Positions 35,648-44,573 of a stretch of DNA of 64,000 nucleotides are shown in pieces (the stretch's first letter is position 1; each line of letters begins with the position of its first letter). Source of the DNA: JAXHMM01 sp964528445 (GTDB taxonomy: Bacteria; Bacteroidota; Rhodothermia; Balneolales; Balneolaceae); NCBI GenBank assembly GCA_964528445.1, contig CAZGSL010000005.1, forward strand, positions 1 through 64,000, read 5' to 3'. The notes under the pieces were generated by a model. It had not been told where the DNA came from. It saw nothing but the letters and a program-made list of their open reading frames with translations, and did no database searches. Both the position numbers and the translations under genes were made by a program.

Positions 35648-36952
35648 TTAATTGGGATAGCGTTCCAGGATGATGGCGTGGCCCTGTCCCCCGGCCGCGC
35701 AGGCGGTGACCAGCGCCAGGGTGCCGTCCTCTTCCCGGAGCCGGTTGGCGGCGGTGGTCACCAGGCGGACCCCGGTGGCGCCGAAGGGATGGCCCAGGGA
35801 GAGCGACCCGCCCCAGCTGTTGAATTTCTCCATCGGAATTTCGCCCACGGCCCGGTCCCGCCCCAGCTTCTCGCGGGCGAAGGCGTCGGACGAAAGGGCC
35901 TTGAGAACCGTAAGAATCTGTCCGGCGAACGCCTCGTGAAACTCAAATACATCGATGTCGTCCAGCGTGAGGCCCATCTCGTCCAGTACCCGGGGGGCGG
36001 CGTAGGCCGGCCCCAGCAGGAGCTCGTCTTCCGGGTCCTGGGCCACATAAGCGTAGGAACGCAGGTAAGCTTTCGGACGCACGCCGATCTCCCCGGCGCG
36101 GGCTTCGCTCATGACCAGCGAGGCGGAGGCGCCGTCGGTCAGGAAGGAGGAATTTCCGGCGGTGACGGTGCCGTGGGGCTTGATGAAGGCCGGGCTCAGT
36201 TTCTCCAGCTTCTCCATGGAGGTGTCCTCCCGAAATCCGTTGTCGTGCGTAACCACTTCGAACTCCGGCGGCACGGCGGCGGGGAAGAGCTCCGGATCCA
36301 GCTTGCCGTCCCGGGTCGCCTCGGCCGCCAGGCGGTGGGACCGGAGCGCGTACTCGTCCTGCGCCTCCCGGCCGATTCCAAAACGGGCGGCCATCTTGTC
36401 GCAGCTTTCGCCCATGGTATCCCCGGTCGAAAACTCCTCGATAGCCGGGATTTCGGGAAGCAGGTCCGACGGGCGCAGTCCCTTGAAAAAGGAGAGCCAG
36501 TCCGTCAGCGACTTGTACTTGCGGGCGTCCAGCAGCTTCCGGCGGAATTTCCTGCGGAAACGGATGGGGATATCCGACATGGTCTCCGTCCCCCCCGCCA
36601 GCACGATCTCCGCCTGGCCGCTCCGGATCAGGTTCACGGCGCTGGTAATCGCCTGGTTTGAGGAGATGCAGGCCATGGTCACCGTGTGAGCGGGAACCGT
36701 GTCGGGCACCCCGGCTCCCAGGGCGGACTCCCGGGCTACGTTGCTGGTGTTGACGTCCTGTATCACCGTCCCCATGATCACCCGGTCGAGATCGGAGGCG
36801 TGAACGGGCGAGCGGCCGATCAGACCCTCGATGGCCATGCGCCCCAGGTCGTAGGCCATCAGGTCCCTGTAGCCGGTTCCGGAACGCTGAAATGGAATGC
36901 GTCCGCCGTCCACGAATACCGCGGTCTGCCGGGGATTGGATGTGTCAGTCAT
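35648..36952 (-). CDS. fadI: Acetyl-CoA acyltransferase (thiolase)
   Basis: A 434-residue FadI-type thiolase that releases acetyl-CoA in the last beta-oxidation step. The acyl-accepting Cys lies in VTMACISSNQAI (about residue 97), the His in NSWGGSLSLGHPFGATGVRLV, and the second Cys in ALVTACAAGGQGHA. It is first in the operon with fadJ. The match to the FadI (anaerobic/trifunctional) rather than FadA subgroup is from length and sequence feel, so the symbol is less certain than the function. Confidence 0.94.
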   Translation of the reverse strand: MTDTSNPRQTAVFVDGGRIPFQRSGTGYRDLMAYDLGRMAIEGLIGRSPVHASDLDRVIMGTVIQDVNTSNVARESALGAGVPDTVPAHTVTMACISSNQAITSAVNLIRSGQAEIVLAGGTETMSDIPIRFRRKFRRKLLDARKYKSLTDWLSFFKGLRPSDLLPEIPAIEEFSTGDTMGESCDKMAARFGIGREAQDEYALRSHRLAAEATRDGKLDPELFPAAVPPEFEVVTHDNGFREDTSMEKLEKLSPAFIKPHGTVTAGNSSFLTDGASASLVMSEARAGEIGVRPKAYLRSYAYVAQDPEDELLLGPAYAAPRVLDEMGLTLDDIDVFEFHEAFAGQILTVLKALSSDAFAREKLGRDRAVGEIPMEKFNSWGGSLSLGHPFGATGVRLVTTAANRLREEDGTLALVTACAAGGQGHAIILERYPN

Positions 36953-37107
36953 GGTGAGACGCTTCGGAATTGAAACAGATGGTTGCCGGGGGTACCTGCG
37001 CGAAATTCAAGATGCCTGATTGCCCCGCATTAGTCAAGCAGGAGTTAACATTGTTAACCTGCGGGGAGTTCACCGGCAGGGAGGGAGAGGAGGGACACCG
37101 AAATGGT

Positions 37108-37138
37108 TTTGCCGGGATTTCAATAGTTCTTATATTTG
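37108..37138 (+). promoter_or_regulatory. FCB-type promoter of tRNA-Val
   Basis: TTTG, 19 bases, TATATTTG: an exact match to the Bacteroidota consensus TTTG-N19-TAnnTTTG. The -7 element is 43 bases before the tRNA-Val 5' end. Confidence 0.72.
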
Positions 37139-37181
37139 AGGCTCTTTTTGGGCTCGGCCGGCTGTCCGCCGGCAGGAAACG

Positions 37182-37256
37182 GGGTGGTTAGCTCAGCTGG
37201 TTCAGAGCACCTGCCTTACAAGCAGGGGGTCACTGGTTCGAATCCAGTACCACCCA
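37182..37256 (+). tRNA. tRNA-Val (TAC anticodon)
   Basis: A 75-nt cloverleaf. GGGTGGT pairs with ACCACCC, the anticodon stem CCTGC/GCAGG encloses CTTACAA with anticodon TAC, and the T arm carries GGTTCGAATCC. CCA is not encoded. Confidence 0.97.
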
Positions 37257-37267
37257 CTCCCCCGCAA

Positions 37268-37313
37268 AGCCCTTGCACGGCAATGTTTTACCGCTGTGCA
37301 GGGGCTTTTTTTT
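37268..37313 (+). terminator. Intrinsic terminator after tRNA-Val
   Basis: AGCCCTTGCAC (37268-37278) pairs with GTGCAGGGGCT (37296-37306) with one wobble, followed by eight T. It lies 12 bases past the tRNA end. Confidence 0.88.
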
Positions 37314-37583
37314 GGCTCTAATCAACGCGATGTAGGATTTGCTATTTATTCCGACATCTTTTCTATTGGGAGTACAGGCATTTGTAGGGAATGGGTATTC
37401 AAGGGGAGGACTCCCCATTAAAAATGGGTCCCGTATCGAGAGGAGGCCGATGAGCCTGCCAAGCGTCCCGCCTTTGATGATCATCTGTACGCTGTTAAAC
37501 GAATGGGAGACACAACAGGTCAGCTGGTGAACATCATCTCCCAATTCATAACCTGTTAATTGCTTAGCGAAATTTCCGAAAGC
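37314..37583. other. AT-richer stretch without a recognised gene
   Basis: This 270-base region lies between the tRNA-Val terminator and the histidine kinase. Open frames exist on both strands (a 63-codon one at 37339-37530 plus, a 182-codon one crossing the tRNA on minus), but none resembles a known family and the minus one reads through the tRNA gene. It may be remnant sequence from an insertion beside the tRNA. Confidence 0.4.
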
Positions 37584-39332
37584 ATGGCTGACCTTAATAA
37601 ACAGCTTCACAACAAGTGGGGAAATTCGGCCATCATTGCGGTCTTTGTGGTGCTGGCCCTGTTTGTGTTTGTAGCAACACATTATGGAACCAAAACGCTC
37701 TCTGCTGTCCGGGCGTATGTAGGAGCTGAAGGCCAATGGACCAATGCTCAAAAAGAAGCAACGAGCCTGCTTATTCAATACAGCGTTAAAGAGCAGCCGG
37801 AACTATACGAACAGTTCAAGAAAGAGCTGGAACTGCACAATTCATTTAAAACAACCCGGCAAACGCTGATCTCAGACAATCCGGATTATGATCTGGCATT
37901 TAAGGGATTTCAGACCGGCGATATCCATCCCGGTGATATTGACCTGATACTATGGCTGGCTCAATTCCAGGAAGATATATCCTATCTGCGACAGGCTTTT
38001 AACATCTGGGAACAAGGAGACCGGCACATTGCGAAGCTGGACAGCTTGGGTCGTGTCTTGCATCAGGCGATCCAGGAAGATCGCCTGGACAATAATACCA
38101 GAAACCGGTTTATCCGGGATATCACCACGATAGATGCCCGACTGACCGAGTTGGAAAGCTCGTTTTCCGCAACCATGGCAGATGGCGCTCGCTGGATTCG
38201 AACGGTACTCTTCTGGTCTATTGTGATGCTGGGTGCAATTATCATCCTTACAGGGTATATCATTACCCGCAGTTATTTCAGGGATATCAGTAGTCTGAAC
38301 CAGGAATTGACGGAAAGCGAAACCAAATTCCGCACCGTTCTCCAAAACTCTCGCGACGTGATTTACCAGATGGATTTTGAATCCGGCGACTACGAATACA
38401 TGAGTCCGGCTGTAACAAGCATGCTCGGCTATTCGCCGGATCAAATATTGGGCCAGGGGCCTGAATTTATTTTGGATCGCATTCATCCCGAAGATCTTAA
38501 AAGATTAGATCGAGAAATAAAGGAGATGAAAGGGAAGGGGGTTGAGGACCAATTCGCGAGCGAAACCGAATTTCGCATAAAAACAATAGAAGGAAATTAT
38601 ATATGGGTCAACAACCAACGCTCGCTGGTGAAAGACAGCAACGGCAATCCGACTGCCATTGTAGGTACTGTGCGGGATATATCGGACCGCAAAAAACATG
38701 AAGTGGAAACACAAAAATCCCTTAAAGAGAAACAGACATTACTGGAGGAAATCCACCATCGCGTAAAAAATAACCTGGCAGTGGTATCGAGCCTGCTCGA
38801 ATTACAAAAAAATGAGGCCGGTGATGAATTAAGACCTATTCTCCAGGATACCCAGTCTCGCATCCATTCTATCGCAATGATCCATGAAAAGCTATATCAG
38901 ACCGAAACACTTTCTAATATAGACATCAAGGAATACATTGAAGATTTTACCAACATGGTTGCCAACTCTTTTGTGTCAGAGCAAAAAGACATTACGGTTA
39001 CACAAGAGGTCCAAAGCTTTAGTCTGGACATAACCAAAGCTGTGCCGATCGGGCTGATCCTAAACGAATTGTTGAATAACGCTTATAAGCATGGCTTTTC
39101 AAATGTAAAAGACGGGGAATTACGTATAACCTTATCAAAGGAAAATGGGACGGGAACTCTCCGCGTTGCCGATGACGGACAGAGACTTCCCGACGACTTT
39201 AGCCTGGACGACCAGCAATCAATGGGCATGACATTGATCCAAACACTAACCAAGCAGCTGGAAGGCGAATTTGAATTATTACCGGGGGATAAATGGACCA
39301 CATTCCAGGTTAAATTTTCCATCACAGGATAG
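37584..39332 (+). CDS. Membrane PAS / HisKA_2 sensor histidine kinase
   Basis: A 582-residue kinase. One membrane segment at about 15-37 and a second at about 200-222 enclose a periplasmic sensor region. A PAS domain (about 250-370; YMSPAVTSMLGYSPDQI) precedes a HisKA_2 domain with the His in LLEEIHHRVKNNLAVVSSLL and an HATPase with LILNELLNNAYKHGF. HisKA_2 kinases often work with stand-alone receiver proteins; none is adjacent. The gene is clearly AT-richer than its neighbours and stands just after tRNA-Val, suggesting transfer. Start: ATG 37584; a TTG at 37560 would add eight residues. Confidence 0.93.
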   Translation: MADLNKQLHNKWGNSAIIAVFVVLALFVFVATHYGTKTLSAVRAYVGAEGQWTNAQKEATSLLIQYSVKEQPELYEQFKKELELHNSFKTTRQTLISDNPDYDLAFKGFQTGDIHPGDIDLILWLAQFQEDISYLRQAFNIWEQGDRHIAKLDSLGRVLHQAIQEDRLDNNTRNRFIRDITTIDARLTELESSFSATMADGARWIRTVLFWSIVMLGAIIILTGYIITRSYFRDISSLNQELTESETKFRTVLQNSRDVIYQMDFESGDYEYMSPAVTSMLGYSPDQILGQGPEFILDRIHPEDLKRLDREIKEMKGKGVEDQFASETEFRIKTIEGNYIWVNNQRSLVKDSNGNPTAIVGTVRDISDRKKHEVETQKSLKEKQTLLEEIHHRVKNNLAVVSSLLELQKNEAGDELRPILQDTQSRIHSIAMIHEKLYQTETLSNIDIKEYIEDFTNMVANSFVSEQKDITVTQEVQSFSLDITKAVPIGLILNELLNNAYKHGFSNVKDGELRITLSKENGTGTLRVADDGQRLPDDFSLDDQQSMGMTLIQTLTKQLEGEFELLPGDKWTTFQVKFSITG

Positions 39333-39366
39333 GCTTCCAATATTTGATATTATATCTAGGGATTTG

Positions 39367-39383
39367 CTAATGGCCGCCATTAG
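39367..39383. repeat. 17-bp perfect dyad, possible operator
   Basis: CTAATGGC-C-GCCATTAG is a perfect palindrome with one central base, in the intergenic region 109 bases upstream of the small membrane-protein gene. There is no following T run, so it is not a terminator; an operator for a dimeric regulator is possible. Confidence 0.4.
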
Positions 39384-39491
39384 AGGTTAATTGGATGTTG
39401 GAATAGATCGGCGGGGTACTTTTTCACATACGCAATACGGGATGGGAAGTGTACTCCTCCAATATCCACAACCTAAAAGAAAGGGGTCCCT

Positions 39492-39917
39492 ATGGATACC
39501 AAAAAATACCTGCTTGCCACACTTGCCGGGTTAATCGTGATGTTCGGGCTGGCATGGCTCGGCCACTCCATGATCCTGGAGTCGCTTTTCGAAAGCTCGC
39601 CCATGGAGGCGATCGCGCGTGAATCCCCGCTTATTCCGGGCCTCGCGGCCGCCTACCTGGTGATGGCCCTGGTCATGGCCCATATGTACCCGAAAGGAAT
39701 CGAAGGTACCGGAATTTTCGGAAACGGATTGCGTTTCGGTATGCTCGTCGGACTGCTTACGGCGGTTCCCTACTCCATTATGATGTACAGCACGCTCCAG
39801 GGCGGTACCGTTACGATGATCGTCGCCGAAGGGGTCTGGCACATGATCGAGCAGGGCCTCGGCGGAGTGGCCATCGCCTACGCGTGGGGCAGGGAGTCCG
39901 CTGCTGACGAAATCTGA
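39492..39917 (+). CDS. Hypothetical membrane protein with four helices
   Basis: A 141-residue protein with four hydrophobic segments (about 6-30, 48-66, 82-100, 115-132). The start is preceded by AAAGAAAGGGG. I cannot assign a family. Composition returns to the GC-rich norm of the window here, unlike the kinase before it. It converges on the DUF4382 gene with only nine bases between stops. Confidence 0.75.
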   Translation: MDTKKYLLATLAGLIVMFGLAWLGHSMILESLFESSPMEAIARESPLIPGLAAAYLVMALVMAHMYPKGIEGTGIFGNGLRFGMLVGLLTAVPYSIMMYSTLQGGTVTMIVAEGVWHMIEQGLGGVAIAYAWGRESAADEI

Positions 39918-39926
39918 CGGGCGCCG

Positions 39927-40799
39927 TTATTCGTTCCCGTTCAGGGTGATGGTCCCCACATCGGTCTCTTCATCCTCCTCGACCATAATGTCGGTCAGTG
40001 TGGTGTCGGAGTATTGATCGCTGGACGGATCAATCCACAGCCGGTAGAGACCCTCTTCCAGTCCCCTGATCAGGAATTCGCCGGTGGAGTCCGGTCGGGT
40101 GGAGGAGGTGTCTTCGTCCATGATGGCGAATACATCGGGATCCGCTTCGACCGGCTCGATCGTACCCGATACGGATCCGGTATCTTCTCCGCCGCCGTTT
40201 TCAACAAAAGCTTTCAGGACAGGCTTGAGGATGTACATGCCGCTGTTACCGGCCCTGTGGACCGACCGGGCGGCGTCGAAGTCCACGACTACGTCGATCT
40301 CATCCCCTTCGTTCAGCTCGGTCTCGAATTTGATCTTGTAGCCGGACTGCTGTCCGCCGGGGACCTTGAGGTCGTGCAGGCTGCTGTCGACCATTACGGT
40401 GTTGTTGTCTCCCAGGATCAGCCGCAGTTCGTTATAAAAACCGGGGTCCAACTCGGCCGAGGCCAGAAGCGAGTCCACGCCATTCTGCAGCTCGAGCAGG
40501 TTGAGGGTCAGGGGCTCGACCGGAAGGTCGATCCATTCTCCCTCCTCATCGGTGGAATCGGAGGCGGACGTATCCGCGTCGGGGGAGTGGCGGATTCGCA
40601 TGCCCGTGATGTTCACGTTGACCTCCTGGTAATCGCCGGGGGCATCGGTTAGATGCACATTCATACGCGCCGTGCCCTCTTCCGTGCTGTTCAGTATCCC
40701 GTCGCTGCATGATACCCCGATAGCGATTACAACGGCAATCGAGATAAGGCTTTTAAGTACAGATTTGAGTCGGATTTTTTGTTTCTCTTCTTTCATCAT
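39927..40799 (-). CDS. DUF4382 lipoprotein
   Basis: A 290-residue lipoprotein (AIGVSC lipobox, Cys about 30). Residues 42-195 match the DUF4382 pattern: MNVHLTDAPGDYQEVNVNITGMRI, LLELQNGVDSLLASAELDPGFYNELRLIL, and YILKPVLKAFVENGG. The C-terminal 90 residues look like a carboxypeptidase-type beta-sandwich (GEFLIRGLEEGLYRLWIDPS). Function of the family is unknown; it is likely surface or periplasmic. Acidic throughout. Confidence 0.85.
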   Translation of the reverse strand: MMKEEKQKIRLKSVLKSLISIAVVIAIGVSCSDGILNSTEEGTARMNVHLTDAPGDYQEVNVNITGMRIRHSPDADTSASDSTDEEGEWIDLPVEPLTLNLLELQNGVDSLLASAELDPGFYNELRLILGDNNTVMVDSSLHDLKVPGGQQSGYKIKFETELNEGDEIDVVVDFDAARSVHRAGNSGMYILKPVLKAFVENGGGEDTGSVSGTIEPVEADPDVFAIMDEDTSSTRPDSTGEFLIRGLEEGLYRLWIDPSSDQYSDTTLTDIMVEEDEETDVGTITLNGNE

Positions 40800-40936
40800 T
40801 CTGAAACTGGTTTGTTAGAGGCTGCATATTTTTCCAACACGTACAGCATTGATACAGCCTTCCGCCGAAGATGTTCCCCGATAAAATAAAAAGAAAAGGC
40901 CGGCAATGGGAGCCCCCGGCCTTTCCCGGAAACGTT

Positions 40937-41149
40937 TCAGGCGGATTTGGCCAGCGGATTGATGTTTTCCTCCGCCAGGATGTTCAGCTGCTGGTCGGCA
41001 CCCTTCTCTTCGTTAAGCGAATCCCGGAGTTTCTCCATCGCGGCGGTATGGTTGAGCGCCTCGGCGTAATGCAGGGCGGTACCGTAGGCGGCGATTTCAT
41101 AGTGCTGGATGCGCTGAAGGTCCGCTATCAGTCCGGCGTCCCTTACCGC
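40937..41149 (-). pseudogene. Truncated DUF892 (YciE/YciF) gene
   Basis: About 70 residues match the C-terminal half of the DUF892 ferritin-like family: VRDAGLIADLQRIQHYEIAAYGTA, then a second helix and EEKGADQQLNILAEENIN. The N-terminal 90 or so residues, with half of the four-helix bundle, are missing. Upstream of 41149 the frame continues to a start at 41236, but that sequence is unlike the family. A deletion or replacement removed the 5' end; the remnant is unlikely to fold as a DUF892 bundle. Confidence 0.72.
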
Positions 41150-41347
41150 GGGTTTCTCAATTATAAAAATGGTTAATTGCGGGATCGGAGTTCCCGGTAC
41201 GGCAGGGTTATAAGAGCAGGAATGAAACACTATCATTCAACTTGGAATACGTTTTATCTACGCGAGGATTGGCATTAAAATACCGGGAAATGTTTAGGCG
41301 GGGTTTTCCGTTATGTTAAATGAACGATAACCAATTGGATAGGAGAT

Positions 41348-41545
41348 ATGCCTGACAAAGTGAAGAAGTTCGAGGAGATGATCGAGAATCCCACCTCGCA
41401 CCAGTTGAAGGCTTACTACGACGCCAAGGAGAAGGCATGTCTGGACGCCATGAAATCCTCCAAATCCAAAAACCCTCACAATAAAGGATCAAATCTGGCG
41501 GATTTTTGGGATTACGTGTACGAGCAGTTCTACGAGATTCAATGA
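41348..41545 (+). CDS. Small hypothetical protein
   Basis: A 65-residue, charged, soluble protein. A good ribosome-binding site (AGGAG, three bases before ATG) supports the start. The sequence is likely helical at residues 1-35 and ends in an aromatic stretch FWDYVYEQFYEIQ. No family is recognised. Its neighbours in this AT-richer patch are likewise small genes of unknown role. Confidence 0.65.
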   Translation: MPDKVKKFEEMIENPTSHQLKAYYDAKEKACLDAMKSSKSKNPHNKGSNLADFWDYVYEQFYEIQ

Positions 41546-41770
41546 ATTCTTACGGGGTATCACATCCGGCATACAGGATTCAACCCGTTATTATACCTAT
41601 TCAGAATTGAAGTACGGCATAGTATTGCAACCTTTTTAGTATATAAAGGCGATATTATCGGTTCCAAAAAGCGTAAATAAAAAATATTAGAATTAGTAAT
41701 TATTTAATCTTATTATTGCACATATTAAGCTGATATCTAAATAAACAGTAAATAATTTCGGTTTAGCATT
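41546..41770. other. AT-rich intergenic stretch
   Basis: These 225 bases are the most AT-rich part of the window. I see no gene, terminator or convincing promoter; short A/T runs make several chance matches to the -7 element. Confidence 0.4.
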
Positions 41771-42022
41771 ATGGATATAAAATTTGTGGACAGGGAGAAA
41801 ATACAAAAATCAAAAAAACGCTCATCTAAATTTAAACCTCTCCTGGAAGCATTGGATAAATTGGAAGTAGGCGGAGATGCAATCGAAGTCGATTATAAAG
41901 ACGATAAGAATGTCAACTCCATGCGTACGGCCGTTTACCAGTACAACCAGGAAAAAGGGGTAAAGATTAAGAGCGGCAAGGACTCCAAGAACAAAAAGAT
42001 CTATTTCTATCGCGAGAAGTAG
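41771..42022 (+). CDS. Small hypothetical lysine-rich protein
   Basis: An 83-residue basic protein with many Lys residues. The predicted pattern is a helix (about 18-33), a strand (DAIEVDYKD), a helix (NSMRTAVYQYNQEKG) and a strand (VKIKSGKDSKNKKIYFYRE), which could be a small nucleic-acid-binding fold; that is inference only. AT-richer than most of the window. No clear ribosome-binding site, which is common in FCB bacteria. Confidence 0.65.
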   Translation: MDIKFVDREKIQKSKKRSSKFKPLLEALDKLEVGGDAIEVDYKDDKNVNSMRTAVYQYNQEKGVKIKSGKDSKNKKIYFYREK

Positions 42023-42071
42023 AGCGCTGTTCTCCTACCGATAAGCAGATGACGGGTGCCCTTCCGTTCTC

Positions 42072-43640
42072 CTAGGGGGAGAACGGAAGATAATTCCGAG
42101 CCAGTTCGCGGTATTTCTCCGTTTCCTCCCGCACCCAGCCAGAGGATTTTCCCAGCTCCTCCGCCAGCAGCAGGGCGACGGGTTCGGCCATTTCCATACT
42201 GGCTTTTGCGTCCAGGAACAGCGCCCGGGTTCTCCGAGCGAGTACATCCTCCACGCAACGCGCCATCTCCTTGCGCGCTGCCCAAACCACGTGCGCGGCC
42301 GTATAGGGAAGATCGGGATGGAGAGGGTCGCTCCAGCCGTTCTCCTCCGCCAGCGACCGCAGGGCATCCGCGTCCGAGCCGTAGGCATCGTACGGATCGG
42401 AAGGATCGGTGGTGTCGGGATGAATCCATCCGTGAATGCGCAGGTGTTCGGTCACCGAACGGCGCTCCTCAAGATTACCCAAGCGGGCGGCCTCGTCGAC
42501 CGCCTCTTCTCCCATCAGCCGGTAGGTGGTCCATTTTCCTCCCGTAATGGTGACCAGTCCGGATTCAGGGTCCGAAATAAGCGTGTGATCCCTTGAGATG
42601 GAGGCGGTGTCTTCCTCTCCGGAGCGGCTCACCAGGGGACGGAGTCCGGCGAAGACCGAAAGGATGTCTTCCGGTTCCGGGTCATGGGTCAGGTAACGGG
42701 CGGCATGGGTCAGCAGGAACTCGATCTCCTCCCGCTGGGCCCGCGGCTCCAGGGAAGGGGTGTCCACCGGTGTGTCGGTGGTGCCTATGAGGATGCGTCC
42801 GTGCCAGGGTACGGCAAAGAGCACGCGGCCGTCGGAGGTGCGGGGAACCATGATGGCGCTCTCTCCCGGCTGGAATTCGTCGTCCAGTACCAGGTGCACG
42901 CCCTGGCTGGTTTGGATGATGGAATCGGCATCGGCATGGTCCATGCGCCGGACGGCGTCGGTAAAAATGCCGGTGGCATTGACCACGGCCTTCCCCCTGA
43001 ACGTGTGCGTCTCCCCGCTCTCGTGGTCTGTTGCCTGCACACCCCGCACCACGCCGTCGGTTTTCAGCAGTCCGGTGACCTCCATGTAATTCAATCCGTA
43101 TCCTCCCTGATCGTGGAGCGTCTGAAGAAGATTTACCGCCAGCCGGGAGTCGTCGAACTGCGCGTCGTAATAGATCACTCCCCCGTCCAGTCCCTCGGGT
43201 TCGAGGGTGGGGATGCGCCGGAGGGTCTCCTCGCGGGAGAGGTTCCGGGAGGATCCGAGGCCCAGTTCCCCGGCCATTTTGTCGTAGATCTTCAGGCCGA
43301 TACCGTAAAACGGCCCCTCCCACCAGTCGTATACCGGCACGATGAAAGAGCGGTTCTTGACCAGGTGCGGGGCGTTACGGTGGAGAAGCCCCCGCTCCCT
43401 GAGCGCTTCCCGGACCAGCTTCACATCCCCCTGCTGCAGGTAGCGCACCCCACCGTGGACCAGCTTGGTGCTGCGGCTGGAGGTGCCTTTCGCAAAGTCG
43501 TGCTGCTCCAGCAGGAGCGTCCTGTACTCGCGTGAAGCGGCCTCCACGGCCACCCCCAGTCCGGTCGCCCCGCCCCCGATTACGATGACGTCCCACTCCT
43601 CCTCCCGGAGAGCGGTATTTAGCATGCGGGTTCTGTCCAT
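42072..43640 (-). CDS. glpD: Aerobic glycerol-3-phosphate dehydrogenase
   Basis: A 522-residue FAD enzyme that oxidises glycerol 3-phosphate to dihydroxyacetone phosphate at the inner membrane and feeds electrons to quinones. It has the FAD site VIVIGGGATGLGVAVEAASR (about 19-38), the GTSSRSTKLVHGGVRYLQ block and ITGGKWTTYRLMGEEAVD in the second half. Family length is normal. No glpK or glpF is adjacent; the PlsC-like gene next to it uses the same metabolite class. Confidence 0.96.
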   Translation of the reverse strand: MDRTRMLNTALREEEWDVIVIGGGATGLGVAVEAASREYRTLLLEQHDFAKGTSSRSTKLVHGGVRYLQQGDVKLVREALRERGLLHRNAPHLVKNRSFIVPVYDWWEGPFYGIGLKIYDKMAGELGLGSSRNLSREETLRRIPTLEPEGLDGGVIYYDAQFDDSRLAVNLLQTLHDQGGYGLNYMEVTGLLKTDGVVRGVQATDHESGETHTFRGKAVVNATGIFTDAVRRMDHADADSIIQTSQGVHLVLDDEFQPGESAIMVPRTSDGRVLFAVPWHGRILIGTTDTPVDTPSLEPRAQREEIEFLLTHAARYLTHDPEPEDILSVFAGLRPLVSRSGEEDTASISRDHTLISDPESGLVTITGGKWTTYRLMGEEAVDEAARLGNLEERRSVTEHLRIHGWIHPDTTDPSDPYDAYGSDADALRSLAEENGWSDPLHPDLPYTAAHVVWAARKEMARCVEDVLARRTRALFLDAKASMEMAEPVALLLAEELGKSSGWVREETEKYRELARNYLPFSP

Positions 43641-43683
43641 GGCGTCCGGTTGCTCGTGAACCTTTCCGTGTGCTGTCCTCCTC

Positions 43684-44466
43684 CTAGAGAATGCCGCGTC
43701 GGGCGTGTTTGGGAGGGATATCCTCTTCCACCCCGGCCCATTCCAGGTATCTTTTACGTATGCGGCTGATCTTCTCCTCGTAGTTCTCCAGGGTCCAGCC
43801 GGCGGTATCGACCGCGGGATGGATATGAGCCCTTGCCCGGCCCGACCGGGCCAGAAGCGATCCGCCCACGCTCAGTTCCCGGTTCCCCTCAAAATAGATG
43901 GGGACGATGGGATACTCCAGGTCCATGGCGGTTCGGAAAGGCCCTTTCTTAAAGGGGCCGATCACCCCCGGGTGCTTGCGGGATCCTTCGGGGGCAAGCA
44001 AAAGAGAGAGCCGGTGTTTCCGGATCCGCTTGTAGGTTTTTTTCAGCGTGGCCACCGCCTTTTCTGAGTCCCCCCGTTTTATAAATACCTGGCCCGTCAG
44101 TCTGCCGATGATGAAGAAGATGGGATTGTACTGCAACTCCCACTTTGCCACGAAACGCACCCGGGGCAGCCCCAGCGCGATGATGGTCAGCAGGTCGACC
44201 GTGGAGCTGTGGTTGACGATATAGACCACCGGCCGGTCGGGCGGAGGGGCATGGCGTATGATCCGGAAGTCGATTCCCAGGACGGCGAAGACCGGCCGCA
44301 TCATGAGGGGGCCGATCACCCGGATGATGAAATTGGTGGCCTTACCGGCGCTCAGCAGGAGCAGGAGAAAAATAAACGGCGTGGCCGCCAGGAATACCAG
44401 GAAAAAGGTTACGATCCCCAGCAGGCTGCGCAGGTATTCCAGGGGACGGGGGTCGGGTTGTTTCAT
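43684..44466 (-). CDS. PlsC-like lysophospholipid acyltransferase
   Basis: A 260-residue membrane enzyme of the 1-acyl-glycerol-3-phosphate acyltransferase family. A hydrophobic segment at about 17-40 is followed by the catalytic HX4D motif (H86, D91 in NHSSTVD) and the EGSRKHPG substrate motif near 160. It transfers acyl groups in phospholipid synthesis. The ATG at 44464-44466 lies in a 55-base sequence repeated beyond the assembly gap, so the gene is complete although the gap begins eight bases upstream. Confidence 0.92.
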   Translation of the reverse strand: MKQPDPRPLEYLRSLLGIVTFFLVFLAATPFIFLLLLLSAGKATNFIIRVIGPLMMRPVFAVLGIDFRIIRHAPPPDRPVVYIVNHSSTVDLLTIIALGLPRVRFVAKWELQYNPIFFIIGRLTGQVFIKRGDSEKAVATLKKTYKRIRKHRLSLLLAPEGSRKHPGVIGPFKKGPFRTAMDLEYPIVPIYFEGNRELSVGGSLLARSGRARAHIHPAVDTAGWTLENYEEKISRIRKRYLEWAGVEEDIPPKHARRGIL

Positions 44467-44473
44467 GGCTGCT
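44419..44473. repeat. 55-base gap-flanking repeat, left copy
   Basis: Identical to 44574-44628 on the other side of the run of N. It covers the start of the PlsC-like gene. See the assembly gap entry. Confidence 0.9.
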
Positions 44474-44573
44474 NNNNNNNNNNNNNNNNNNNNNNNNNNN
44501 NNNNNNNNNNNNNNNNNNNNNNNNNNNNNNNNNNNNNNNNNNNNNNNNNNNNNNNNNNNNNNNNNNNNNNNNN
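44474..44573. other. Assembly gap of 100 N
   Basis: Exactly 100 undetermined bases, flanked by two identical copies of a 55-base sequence (44419-44473 and 44574-44628). This is what two contigs with an unmerged end overlap look like, so the real genome probably has one copy and no missing sequence here. Confidence 0.92.

Noticed and set aside
36970..37191. A 73-codon plus-strand open frame before tRNA-Val
   Set aside because: It covers the tRNA promoter and reaches into the tRNA; no ribosome-binding site and no recognisable protein.
37230..37778. A 182-codon open frame on the minus strand across tRNA-Val and its terminator
   Set aside because: It reads through a tRNA gene and overlaps the real kinase in the other direction; its end has the peptide commonly produced by translating tRNA flanks.
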